Part shown: one piece after another, positions 1 to 11,426 of the stretch | Position numbering within the stretch: position 1 is the stretch's first letter | How the letters are laid out: each line of letters begins with the position of its first letter | Assembly: GCA_905250115.1 (NCBI GenBank) | Contig: CAJNOI010000142.1 | Location: forward strand, 91,376 to 155,375 | DNA length: 64,000 nt | Direction of reading: 5' to 3' | Source of the DNA: Adineta steineri | Taxonomy: Eukaryota > Rotifera > Eurotatoria > Adinetida > Adinetidae | Position numbers and translations under genes: made by a program | The notes under the pieces: model-generated | The model's database searches: none | The model's input: the letters and a program-made list of their open reading frames with translations, nothing else | Told to the model about the DNA's origin: nothing

Positions 1-356
1 CCTCAAGATGGTGACACATTCATACCCTTATCTGTAATGGAGATTCTATAGTCCAACGATATGAATGATTCTTGTACAGATATTACTCTTATTATTATGC
101 ATGACCTTAGAATTTAGTTAAAGATCTTTCTCTTTCAATTCATATACATATTTTATTACACGCAAATGTTAGTATAATGTTTATATTCAAATAAAAAACA
201 CTCAAAACCATTAGTTTTGGGAGAGGTACAGAAAAATGTTAGTTAGAAACAAAAACAAAGATTGGTTTCACACTTTGATTAATGGCATAATTATGACATA
301 AAATAAAACAATATACACAAAAAATGTCAAATGTTCGAGACAAGAGAAAACTGTCT
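1..356. other. spacer, no gene seen
   Basis: No convincing reading frame. It is the 3' flank of the minus-strand gene ending at 357. An isolated CCTCAAG motif at the window edge resembles one arm of the G/T-rich inverted pairs found elsewhere in this window. Confidence 0.5.
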
Positions 357-2953
357 TTAACGTCGTAGAATATTTTTCATTCGTTGTTGATGTCGTGCTT
401 TTGCAGCGGTGTTTGATGGTTTGAACATGTTTGAAAATTTTGTGAAAGCAGCATACATTGCCAGAGCATGTACAGGCATAAAAGCAACCATCGTAACAGC
501 TGACATAATTGCAACTGGTTGTTTACATGCACTTTCCTAATATAAATATATAAATTTATGTCAAAAATATCAATCATAATTGAATAAGAATTTACGAAAT
601 CTGCTGGATAAAAAACAGGAATAGTTGATTCAGTTGTTGCACCTGTGGTAGTTGGACCTGCTGTTGTTGGACCTAGAATACAAAATAATGAATTATAAAG
701 TACTCTATCAAAAAGAAATATTTTATAGAAAATGTCATTTCTTACCAGCTGTAGTTGGAGGTGTGGTAGTGACAGTTGTTGTAGTCGTAGAAGCATTGGT
801 ACTAGTTACTACTATTCCACTTGTGGTACACTATGAAAAAGTGTAATATTAAAAATAAAAAATGACAATTTAAATAAACTTACTGCTGTATTGATTGAAG
901 TAGTAGTTGTTCCTAGGCTTGTAACTGTATGAGTTGTTGGTGGCGTAGTGGTTGTTGTAGTTGTACTTGAAAGTGCTGGATTCCAGATATCGAATCTCCA
1001 AAATGTTTTATCAGTAATAGGTGCCGATTCAGCATCTTTAGAGTTACATCAATTTTGATAAAATATCTAATTTTTCACTGTCACAAAAAAAGAGACTTAC
1101 GACAGAATACACTTCCACTAGCAAATCCACTATCCATTGTTACATAATAAGATTCACCAGGTGTCCATGTTATAGTTGTAACAATTACAATTGTATATCC
1201 AGTATAAATAACATTTGGAGAATATCCAGCATCATAACATAGAACTGATGCATTTGTAGTGTCCAAGTGAAAACAGACGTTTGTTCCATTACGAGAAGGA
1301 CGACCGACTGCACTTGTTGCTGTTTAATTAAAGTAGAAGATGAAGAATATCAGATTAAGTTAATAATAAAGGTAAACTACATGAGGAAAACAATTGCCTA
1401 CCTTGTATGGAAAAGAGTGACTGATTTGAAAAGACAGTACCTATTGGACTTGCTGATCCTTGTACTACTTGAGGAAGAATTAAATTTGGTGAATCATAAT
1501 CAACTAGGTACGTAAGACACCATGGAGCTGATTGTAGACTACTATTGTCAACTGCACCAGCACAAAAACCTTGAGGACCGTCTTGTGATGCTGCTGGTGT
1601 CCACGACAATGTCATTATCCATAAACCTAAGATATTATATTTCAAATTCAAAACTTTTCACATTCTAATAAACTACTATTCACTACGTACCAGGACTTGG
1701 ATTGCTAATAGCACTATGTGTCATTCCAATAGGTGAACTAGTGACCAAATCAACAATTGTTTGACCAGGACAGTATGTTTGTATCTCTATGGTTTCAGTG
1801 AGCGGAACACCTAAAACATTGATTTTAAATGTAAGAGAAGAAAAGGCATTCATTCACTGTACTTACCAACTGGAACACCAATGCAAGCTAGAGAGAATTA
1901 AATAGATAAAAGAAAGTATTATTAAATGTTTGAGTTTAATTAAGAATAGAATATACATTCATACCTCTGTTTGGGCGGACACCAATAATTGCAGGAGCAT
2001 TTGCGCATGCACCAGATGCAATATTGTATGCATAGAATAAGAATTGTATTGGAACTGAACTCATTGGATTTGGGGAACTACTACTAAAATAATCTTCAAT
2101 TTGCAGTGCACAACCATAATAGAGATTAGCAGTTGGTAGAGTAAAACTCAACGTACAGTTGATTCCGGTGAGTATTGTGGTTATAGGGGGCAGTCCCATA
2201 CAGACACCTCCACACTCATCAGCACGATTGTAATTGGTTCCAGAAGCCGAAGTGGACCAACGACATATCAATGTGTCAGTAGCATCATTATCTGCCATTT
2301 GTACAACATGAGTTACTCGTACATTTCTTGGATAAAATACTACTGGTAATGTAGTTGTAACAGGACTGGAATTAATATAACCATCAGGTCTCGTAGCTAG
2401 ATTCAATCGATTGACAATTGACCAAGGATCATTAGCGCCAATATAGAGTGAAGCAAACCATGCACTTGATTGATAGCCAATTGTAATCGATGTTGTCAAA
2501 GGCATTGTCAAAGTATCGTAGCGTTCGCCAGCCCATGATTCAATGATTGGGTTTGAATCACAGTCTGTAGTTGTCATAATAGTTGAAAGTCCAACTGAAG
2601 GATAGTTAGAACTTGAGCAGTTTGCTAAACATTTCATATCTTCATTGACTGGAATAGATGTTTTAGCAGCAACATTCGCTTCCGTGCAATAAGGTGCACT
2701 AAAACTGCCCCATTCTCGATTCCAAAAATATCTTTGATGTATTTGAATTTGTGCAGTGGTACCCTGTACTGTATTATTTAACGGGCGCCTAGAAAGAAGA
2801 ATGTAAAAAGTAAAATATGAAAGACCGAATGAAAGAACAAACGTTAATTGGGTTTACTTACCATGAAATAATACCACCACGAAAATGTGCTCCATCAAGC
2901 ACAATACCCACTACAGACAAAAATACGTAGGCAAGGCGTAAAACGCGCTTCAT
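357..2953 (-). CDS. secreted/membrane extracellular protein with Thr-rich stalk, 10 exons
   Basis: I read ten exons: 2953-2862, 2788-1965, 1887-1867, 1810-1691, 1626-1402, 1319-1101, 1035-884, 830-746, 672-596 and 536-357. Every junction has GT-AG and the phases agree, giving about 664 aa. It starts MKRVLRLAYVFLSVVGIVLDG, a signal peptide. A Cys-bearing ectodomain follows, with repeated 'W-T-P' strands (SWTPAAS, TWTPGES) and N-glycosylation sequons. Next is a mucin-like TTTTTTTPPTT linker. Near the C-terminus is a hydrophobic stretch (VAIMSAVTMVAFMPVHALAMY) with a basic tail, compatible with a type I anchor. Exon 3 is only 21 nt. I do not recognise the family; the motif HFRGGIISW after the signal peptide may help a search. 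A cell-surface or matrix role is inferred only from topology. Confidence 0.75.
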
Positions 2954-5348
2954 ATTGTTAGTATTCAACTGTTGTTTCTTCTTTGTATAATAAAATTTAC
3001 GATGGTAAGCACACTGAGATTCAATATTTGTGTTTCTAAAATGAGTATAGAATCTACTTTTTTTTGTCCTTCTTTTATACGCGTCTGTGTTTGTCCTCAG
3101 AGTTTACAATAAAAGTGCATTCACGCCTAACCATGGAATGTTTGTTTTTGAGGCGAAAAACAAAGACGAAATTTTAATGGATTATTTCTCAATATAGATG
3201 GAAGAAAAATCAAGCGATAGAGAATGTTGTATGATTGTTTATTTTATAAACTCTCTCTTTCCCTCGTTTTACGTAAATAAAGAAGAATAAAAATTTAAAT
3301 GGTAACCAACACCGGCATAATTTTGAATCAATTATTTTTGTATTCTTTTGATCTCGAGAAAAGGCAGGGTAGTATGGGCGTAGTTTTATATAAATTTCTG
3401 GCACGCATATCAATGTAGAGACGTGCAAATCATGAATTATTCGTAAAACTATATCAGCAAAAAATAAGTTAAACTTAGTTTTTTCCAGTTCATCACAAAG
3501 CTCTGGAAGTTTTAGAAAAAAAATTTTAAGATTTGGTAGAACGTGAGATATCTATTGAAATTTTTCTGACTAGATTCTTTTAATTATTGACTCAAAAGTC
3601 TTGTTGTTTCTATAACAAAAAAAAATCCATATTAGTATGTCTCTTTGATAATAAAAAGTCTCTCCAAGAGCAATATGCTAGATACACGTAAATTGTTTTC
3701 TTAATTTAAAAAGAAGCAACTTTATTTGATGTATTTAATTGAAAGCATGCATATTTTTTAAATATATGAATTGAAAATTGATTAGGACTGCTTGAGACTA
3801 AATGACTTTTTTATATTTTAATTCAATAAAATTCTTCAAGCTGTATAAACTATCGCGATGTTGATATACATTGACAGCGTCGAAAAAAGTGTTTCAATCA
3901 AATTGTTGAATGAATTAATATGCAAACAGTTTTGATAAGTAAAGCAATTGTCGCATAGTGCCTTACTTTTTTCTTTTCTGTTATATTTTTTTCTCTTTCG
4001 TTCTATCCCACTGTTGTACATGTATGTTATTTATGTTCTATTATTGACCGACTTTTCTTACGGACATTTATTGTGAATAAGAAGAATAATTGTTACAATC
4101 CTAAGTGTGACGAACGCACGTATGTAGTGCATACGAAAAAGTATATTAGTGCATTTTAGTAATTTTTCGATTAGTTCGTTCTATGAAATCGATAGTATGA
4201 ACCAATACTTTCTGAATAGCTCTAACTATCACGTCATGAATTAAAATTTTTTGTTCCATTTTTTATTTTATTGAGAGACATAGCTTTTAATAGCAAAAGA
4301 TTAATCATACACAAAAAAAAGAAAAAAATAGTTAAATTATAAGAAAAAGCATAACCTTGATTTAAAAAAAGAAACGTTTTATTACAAAAACAAATACAAA
4401 GAGGCATTCGTCAAAAATGTCCTTGACGAAATGTCCTCAAATTTTGATCCTTTGGAAAATGTCTTGTGTTGTAAATGTCCTCTATAAAAAATGTCCTTAA
4501 GAAATAGTCCTATGAAAAAATGTCTTCCATTATTAAAATGTTCTTTCGGTATAAAATAAAGAACCAGTCGATAAATGATGTGAATCATGTATTAATTCTT
4601 CTTGTTCACCCATCCACACTCATCCTTTCATGACTATATAAATACTTTTCGAGTAACGTAATTCTATGTTCTGATATAGCTTGAAATTCTGTATTATATT
4701 CAATCTACGAATGAAAAATGTAGGAAACTAATTTTGATGATAGGAATTTTTTTCCAGGGATATATATGTTATCTGCACTGCCAAAGGACAATAAGGACGA
4801 ATTTCAGTCTTTCAATTTATTCGATACTTTATTTTTTTTGAATATTTTCATCATGGTTTTTACTGATAGGTAAATTACAAAAAAATGAGTACATCCTATT
4901 AAACTGTAATATCATGCATAAATGATATTTCGAAACGATGAGAGAAAATGTAGTATTTATCATGATTTTGTCAATATCATATGTCAGGTTTATTTTATTG
5001 ATCGAGGAGAAAAGAAGAGAACGGAAGTAGCTCTACGCATTAATAAATACATATATAAATACGTAGAAGGTAAAAAATTAACAAGCAATCATAACCATTT
5101 ATTCACTTCACGCAAATAATTTATACGCAAGTAAGAAGAAAATTTTCTATTTACTAAATCATAATAAAAGTTTTTCTAAAAATCTTGAATAATTAAATCG
5201 TATAGAAATGAATAATCATCGTAATAAACTATTTCAGTTTAGTCAAAATAGTTGAGAGATCAGAGAAAAATTTTCTTGTTAAACGAATAAACGGAATTTA
5301 TTATGGTCTGATCTTCTAGTATTTATTTTCATTTTATTTTGTAGTACA
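2954..5348. other. long spacer, mostly AT-rich
   Basis: It lies between the divergent genes at 357-2953 (minus) and 5349-5561 (plus). Short frames on both strands are low-complexity and start nowhere sensible. The only structure noticed is the degenerate AAATGTCC repeat at 4405-4545. A TTTTGTAG acceptor-like signal sits a few bases before the ATG at 5349, so a 5' UTR intron may lie here. Confidence 0.5.
4405..4545. repeat. degenerate short repeat based on AAATGTCC
   Basis: The motif (A)AAATGTCC(T) and close variants (ATGTCTT, TAGTCC, ATGTTC) recur about eight times in about 140 bp, spaced roughly 13-26 bp apart. The copies are irregular, so this is a decayed simple or cryptic repeat rather than a clean satellite. 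No coding sense was found. Confidence 0.55.
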
Positions 5349-5561
5349 ATGAAACAATTTACAATATTATTATTGACATTTATATTATTATCTACAATTA
5401 TGACTGTTGTTGAAGCAGCACCATCACGACAAGTTCGATATATCAAGGGACCAGCAGCATCTAGTGACGTTGCAAATAAGATAAATAGTCAAATGAGCGC
5501 ATCAGAATGTGATTGTCCCGGAGTGTATTGTGGACCTGGCTGTACATGCTGTGTAGCATAA
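5349..5561 (+). CDS. small secreted cysteine-rich peptide
   Basis: The 70-aa protein begins MKQFTILLLTFILLSTIMTV and has a clear signal peptide, probably cleaved after VEA (about residue 24). A basic propeptide-like stretch follows (APSRQVRYIKG). The C-terminal 20 residues hold six cysteines in the dense pattern C-x-C-x4-C-x3-C-x-C-C. This is the design of a short disulfide-knotted effector, toxin-like or antimicrobial peptide, but I cannot assign a family and activity is not shown. AATAAA follows at about 5773. The start is firm: it is the only ATG ahead of the signal peptide. Confidence 0.7.
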   Translation: MKQFTILLLTFILLSTIMTVVEAAPSRQVRYIKGPAASSDVANKINSQMSASECDCPGVYCGPGCTCCVA

Positions 5562-6511
5562 ATACTGGATTATCAAGAAAAAATTTCAATATTTAGAACT
5601 ATCTATAATCTATTATTCCTGAAACTAAATCAAACAAATTTTTATAATTCATATATAACTAAATTTCTTTTAATATTATACTTAACATACCTTATTATAT
5701 ATATTTCATTTATACATTTTGAGTGACATTTTATTTAAACTAATCTATAATCTTTTTATTTCTATTTGATTTCAATAAAACATTATATAAATCTAGACAA
5801 TTTTTCTATTATATTTTTTGGATGTGGACAAGGGTACGAATGTCAAGGTGCTGCATTCATTATGGCGTCCTCAATATTCTTCTTCTTATTATTATAACCG
5901 CTTTTGTTTTTATGTTATACTTTGAAAAGTTACTAACTCTATTTGTTTATTAATGATATGAAATCTTCGATAAAAACTGAATAATTATCATGACTTTCAA
6001 CCGTGATACACTACTGAGTCATATACATATAGTCAAATATTCTTGTTACGCCTTGATCCTCTCAAATATATTTACATAAGCTTTGATGTGTGTGTATGAT
6101 TTTCATTCGACTTCTCCTTTTCTATTTATTCATGTTCACTTCAAATAAACAGGTAATATTTCATAAGAATATGCTTTAAGAAGTGTCATACAAGTAATGC
6201 AATATAAATTGCAAATATAAAGAATATCTATCGTAATTCACATTCTCGAGTTGCTCAATAAGACTTGGGTACGATGTGGATGAGGATGTGAATGTAAATC
6301 ATTCTCACTTATATCTACACCCACCTTCAAGATGGCTTCCCACCGATGCTGTATCTGAGACTTACACGAGCGCGCAGTTGTTAGTGAAAACAAAACAGAC
6401 GTTTTTCATTGAAATAGTTATTTGATTTTATTTAAAATTTCATGAAAAACAAAAATATTGAAACAAAAAGATGTCCGTATCAAAATTCTTCGTTTGTTTA
6501 TTTCTGCAAGT
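5562..6511. other. spacer with one weak inverted G/T-rich pair
   Basis: This is the 3' flank shared by two convergent genes. It holds the polyadenylation-like AATAAA near 5773 and degenerate G/T-rich tracts near 5821 and 6264-6331. No other reading frame is supported. Confidence 0.5.
6264..6331. repeat. imperfect inverted pair of G/T-rich tracts
   Basis: The left arm CTTGGGTACGATGTGGATG and the right arm ending CTACACCCACCTTCAAG are roughly complementary, with a loop between them. It belongs to the dispersed family described in the findings. The match is partial. Confidence 0.4.
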
Positions 6512-7438
6512 TTAACACTGGTAGACAATGTTTTTCTTTCTATAATCATATGTCACATCCATTTGAACTTTCGGTGAACACCACATTAGATTACCCGTTC
6601 CATCAACGATTAAATTCATATTGGCCGTTGATTTTACTCGAAGTGAACCAACACCTGCCAGAGTAGCGTTGACATTTGCTGTTTCTATACGAGTTGCATC
6701 AATGAATCCTTTGCCACGACTAATAATAGTTAGTTTACCGATCTTGCCACTTATTTCCATTGTACTATTACCCACGAGCGTGAATTCTGCTAGATCGTAA
6801 CCAATATTAGCTATTTGAATCTGTGAATTACCCATGCTCAGCAGTTTTAATTCATATCCCCTATATAAATAAGATGTCATGCTCAGTAGTGATACACTAT
6901 CGAGATGTATAGCTTGATAAGTATAGGCTCCAATAGTTACATCACAATCTGTTGTTGCTGTAACAACCAACATAGAATCTTCAGTAACATTTGCTCGAAC
7001 ATATGGAAGAATACTGGGATCATCACAGGTTATTGTTACGGAATAATCACCTGGTGATGATGTAGCTTGTAACTGAACATTTCGTGCTAATAAAATATTT
7101 ATTTTATTAAATGATGGTGTGGAAGGAGTTGAAGACGATGAGTAGAATGTTGGTGTGAAGGTTGATCCTGTTGTTGTAGATCCTGATGCTGTAAACGTCA
7201 CGGTTGATCTTGTTGTTGTAGGTCTTGATGGTGTTGGCCAGGGTGTTGACGACGCTGTAGAAGAAGGTGTTGGCCAGGGTGTTGACGACGATGTAGAAGA
7301 AGGTACGGTCGAGGATTGACTTTGACCGGTAGATGATGAATCCATCCATTTAAGATCAGATGTTCGCATTGCAGTTACAATATTCATATGTAATAAATAT
7401 AAATTCACAAAAATGGTTAACTTTGTAAGAGTTTTCAT
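6512..7438 (-). CDS. secreted mucin-linker protein with GIN (DUF2807) adhesin-like domain
   Basis: A single exon of 308 aa. Residues 1 to about 23 are a signal peptide (MKTLTKLTIFVNLYLLHMN...). Residues about 30-110 are a Ser/Thr/Pro-rich linker with a duplicated 36-bp unit encoding STPWPTPSS-like repeats. Residues about 115-308 form a beta-rich domain with the layout of the bacterial head GIN domain (DUF2807, putative auto-transporter adhesin): a PGDYSVTITCDDPSILPYV opening, then short repeats such as VNATLAGVGSLRVKS and MNLIVDGTGNLMW. The family is mainly known from Bacteroidetes, as surface or periplasmic beta-solenoids. Here it has acquired a eukaryotic signal peptide and stalk. The assignment is from pattern memory and needs a profile search. 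An extracellular adhesive role is inferred. Confidence 0.75.
   Translation of the reverse strand: MKTLTKLTIFVNLYLLHMNIVTAMRTSDLKWMDSSSTGQSQSSTVPSSTSSSTPWPTPSSTASSTPWPTPSRPTTTRSTVTFTASGSTTTGSTFTPTFYSSSSTPSTPSFNKINILLARNVQLQATSSPGDYSVTITCDDPSILPYVRANVTEDSMLVVTATTDCDVTIGAYTYQAIHLDSVSLLSMTSYLYRGYELKLLSMGNSQIQIANIGYDLAEFTLVGNSTMEISGKIGKLTIISRGKGFIDATRIETANVNATLAGVGSLRVKSTANMNLIVDGTGNLMWCSPKVQMDVTYDYRKKNIVYQC
7228..7303. repeat. two tandem 36-bp units in the mucin linker
   Basis: GTTGGCCAGGGTGTTGACGA recurs 36 bp later with the same flank (TGTAGAAGAAGG), differing at about one base. It codes the WPTPSSTASSTP-type repeat of the linker, a recent in-frame duplication. Confidence 0.75.
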
Positions 7439-8519
7439 CGTTATTGTTTGACAAAAAAAATACTATGATAAACTCAAATTTAATGGTGTTTTTATAGTTT
7501 CACCGATGCATGTGTCTGCACATAAGAGATAAGATGAGGTATCGTAATGGCGAAACAATGTCGTAAGACTTCTATTTACTTATCAGAGTTGACAAAAGAT
7601 AAAAAGAGGCGCAAAGTAATACTGTGTAGAAAAAACTGCTACATTAAAACAACATTTGTCTCAGTGTGGATGAATAATAACTAAAGTATCTATAATTCTT
7701 CATAGAAAAACGTTTTTAGTGTGGGATGGGTATGATTGTTCACTGTGTCTATCCTCATCTACGCCCTCACGATTTTATATTAGATCAAAGCTTGAAAACA
7801 CAGAACCTATCGATACTATATCGGGAGGATTATGAAGACTTTGATATGTTAAACTTTCAACATTTACAATATTTTATTGAGATAAAACATGAGGTAAAAT
7901 TCGAACGAATTACGGTACAAAATAGTTTATTTTGTCATCATTTAATGAACATAATCGATAATGATAGGATATGCATACAAAAATCAGAGTTTCAAATAAT
8001 TCAATATCTGTTTTCATGTTAGTCAAAACATTGTGTTTTCAGCATTAGCGTTGATTACTGATTCGATACGTTCTATCACATGAAGACTAGGCAAATTTTC
8101 GGAATTAAATATTATTGAGTCAAAATTATGTTATGAAAATATTGACAAATTCATCATTTACCTTAATCTGTAATCGTCCAAAGCAAACTTGAGGGTGAGT
8201 ATTCATCTTCTCTTAGCCCACACCCACATCTTTACCGAAAAAACAGCTTATATTATTCATTCAAAAACATGTTGCAATGAATTGTTCACATTATTATGGC
8301 ATACTTCTGTATCAACACATCACGTATTGCAAAAAATACAACATCAAAAACCTTTTTTCATGAATCAAATGTTTCGGCAAACTATAATATGCAATGCTAC
8401 AGTGATTTTTTTTACATATTTTGTACATAGATTTGATTGCATAAGTTTTGTAACAAATATCGGATATAAAATAATTTAACGCGACACACAATGCATAAAG
8501 ATAAGTTTATTTTAAGCAA
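7439..8519. other. spacer, spurious frames only
   Basis: Plus-strand frames near 7726-8022 and 8189-8479 overlap G/T-rich tracts with inverted partners (about 7723-7772 and 8190-8235) and show no domain, so I do not call them. The 7439-7500 end is the promoter side of the GIN-domain gene. Confidence 0.45.
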
Positions 8520-11426
8520 TTAAATGAAAACTGTTCTTTGAAAATTAATTGACGTCTTCTTCAACAATACGATTTCTTCGTCGCCAATCCTGTTTCCTTG
8601 AAAATCAAGAGTTCTGAGTGCCTATGATCAAAGTATAGTCGTAGAAATACAAATCATGAGCGAAAAATATGACTCACCCTATTAGTTTGCAAGGCACTGA
8701 CTAAATGCCGTGCGCCTTCATTGCCGATACCGACTCTCCCAATATTTAGAGTTGTGAGTGTCTATAACGAATGATGACGTTGTAAAAATACAATTCATGA
8801 TTCAAAAGTGTGACTCACTTTATTATTTTGTAGTGCATAGGCCAGAAAGCGTGCACCTTCATCGCCCATTTTATTATCTCCAAGATCTAGAATTGTAAGT
8901 GTCTATAATGAAAGTATAGTCGTACAAATACGATAGTTGAATAGTAAATATGATTCACTTTGTTATTTTGTAATGCATTAGCTACATGCTGTGCACCTTC
9001 AGTACTAATCCAGTTGCTTCCAAGATCTAGAGTTGTAAGTGTCTATAATGAAAGTATAATCCTATAGATGTGATAGTTGAGTGGAAAATGTGATTCACTG
9101 TATTATTTTGTAATGCATTAGCCAAGCTCTGTCCACCTTTAACGCTGATTCCGTTATCAGCAAGATCCAGAGTTGTGAGTGTCTATAGTGAAAAGATAAT
9201 CGTAGAAATATGATTGATGAATGAAAAATGTGAATGACTTTGTTATTTTGTAGTGCGCCGGCTATATGCTGTGCACCTATATTATAGATACTATTTCTCG
9301 AAAGAATTAGAATGGTAAGTGTCTATAATGAATAATGACAATTATAGAAATCGATTAATAAATAGAAAACGTGACTCACCCTGTTGTTTTGTAATGCATT
9401 AGCTAGATACTGTGCGCCTTCAGCACCGATACGATTCCACTGAAGATTTAAACTTGTAAGTGTCTATGATGAATAATAACCGTGAGAATGCGGTTGACGA
9501 GTAGAACAGGTAACTCACTGTATTGTTGTGTAATACATTAGCCAGATACTGTACGCCTTTATCGCTGATTGTGTATTCTTCAGGACCTAAATTTCTAAGT
9601 GTCTATAATCAATGATGATATCGTAGAAATACGATTAATAATTAGAAAACATGACCCACTCTGTTATTTTGAGATGCAATATCCCGATGCTTCCAATTTT
9701 GGCCAATGCTACTTCCCCCTCCAAGATTTAGATTTGTAAGTGTCTATAATCAATGATGATATCGTAGAAATACGATTGATGAGTAGACAATATAACTCAC
9801 TCTGTTATTATACAATGCATTAGCCAGATATTCTGCGCCTTCGTCGTCGATATAATTGCCCTTAAGATCTAGAGTTTTGAGTGTCTATAATAAATGATAA
9901 CACTGTAGAAATTCGATTGATGACTGGCAAGTGTCACTCACTTGGTTACTCTGTAATGCATCGGCTAAATACTCTGCGCCTTTAGCGCTGATATAGTTGT
10001 CCTTCAGATGTAGAGTTGTCAGTGTCTAAAATGCGAGATGAGATTATAGGATTACGATTAATACATAGAAAATGTGATTCACTATGTTATTTTCTAAGGC
10101 ATTGGCCAGATACTTTGTGCCTTTATCACCAATAATGTTGGAATGAAGATCGAGCTCTAGGAGTACCTATAATCAGTGACAATTGGATAAAAGTGCAAGT
10201 AATGAGTACAGAATCTGACTCACTGTGTTATTATGTAATAAATTAGCCAGGTATTGTGCGCCTTCGTGAATGATATCGTTTCGCCCGAGTTTTAAAGTTG
10301 TAAGTGTCTATAATGAACGATGATATTATGGAGATACGATTGATCAATACGAAATGTGACTTACTCTATTATTTTGTAGTGCACAGGCTAAATGCCGTAC
10401 ACCTTCATTTCCAATCTCATTTCCCGAAAGGTCTAGAGATGTAAGTGTCTATAATGAATGATGATTGTGGAAATATGGTAAATGAGTGGAAAATGTAACT
10501 CACTCTGTTATTCTGTAATGCGCTGGCTAGATACTGTATGCCTTTGTCATGAATATAGTTATGTGCAAGATTTAGAGTTGTGAGCGTCTATAGAGAATGA
10601 TAATATTGCGTAGACATGCGATCGATGAGTAAAATATATAACTCACTGTATTGTTTTGCAATGCACCGAAGAGATGCTGTGCACCTTCAACATCAATCTG
10701 GTTGCGCCCAAGATCTAGAGTTGTAAGTGTCTATAATAAATGGTGATCGTAAAAATAAGACTGATGAGTAGAAAATGTGGTTCACCGTATTATTTTGTAG
10801 TGCATTTGCTAGATACTCTGCGCCTCTAGGATCGATCGAGCTCTGTGAGATATCTAGAGTTTTAAGTGTCTACAATGAATGATGATCGGAGCAATGTGAG
10901 TGATAAATAGAAAGTTTGACTCACTGTATTATTGAGTAACAGATTAGCTACATGCTGTACGCCTTCAGCACGGATCTGGTTGTAATCAAGACTGAAGCTT
11001 GTAAGTGTCTATAATAAATGATGATTATAGAATAAGAGTGATGAGTAGAAAATGTGACTTACTCTATTGTTTTGTAATGCATTAGTTAGAAACTGAACGC
11101 CTTCAACGCTGATACTTATCCTTGCAAGATCTAGAGTAGTGAGTGTCTACAATGAACGACAATATCATCGTAATGTAATTGATGAATGTAAAATGTGACT
11201 TACTTTATTACTCTGCAATGCATTGGCCAGATGCTGTGCGCCTTCATCGCCAAGATGATTCGAACTAAGATTTAGAGTTATAAGGGTCTATAATGAAGGT
11301 TGATGTCGATCATGAAATAAAATGATAGATTATCTGTCTTACCGTATTATTCCGTAATGAATTTGCTAAATGCTGTAGTTTTTGAGTGTCAAATTGATAC
11401 TGACAGCAACTGTATTCAGTGAATTC
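8520..11426 (-). CDS. leucine-rich repeat array, one LRR per 84-nt exon
   Basis: Reading the minus strand, 20 consecutive exons of exactly 84 nt lie between 11426 and 8678 (for example 11426-11343, 11287-11204, 9182-9099, 8761-8678). A 102-nt last exon (8621-8520) ends in TAA. Introns are about 51-79 nt, nearly all opening GTGAGT or GTAAGT. All exons are phase 0, so each encodes one 28-residue ribonuclease-inhibitor-type LRR of the form T-L-T-T-L-D-L-x-x-N-x-I-x-x-E-G-A-x-x-L-A-x-A-L-Q-N-N-K/T. The most 5' exon (EFTEYSCCQYQF...) is an LRR cap. The product would be a horseshoe-shaped protein-binding scaffold, probably intracellular since no signal peptide is seen. One donor is GTCATT (9238-9236), weaker than the rest. 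The likely N-terminus is the F-box exon at 12306-12458, but the link is not resolved. Confidence 0.85.

Noticed and set aside
377-796. 139-codon minus frame
   Set aside because: It overlaps the last exons of the 357-2953 gene in a different frame and reads through introns. The phased exons explain the sequence better.
7107-7349. 80-codon minus frame inside the mucin linker
   Set aside because: Alternate frame of a repetitive coding region.
7726-8022. 98-codon plus frame
   Set aside because: It starts inside a G/T-rich tract, and has no domain, no splice context and spacer-like composition.
8189-8479. 96-codon plus frame
   Set aside because: Same reasons; it overlaps another G/T-rich tract.
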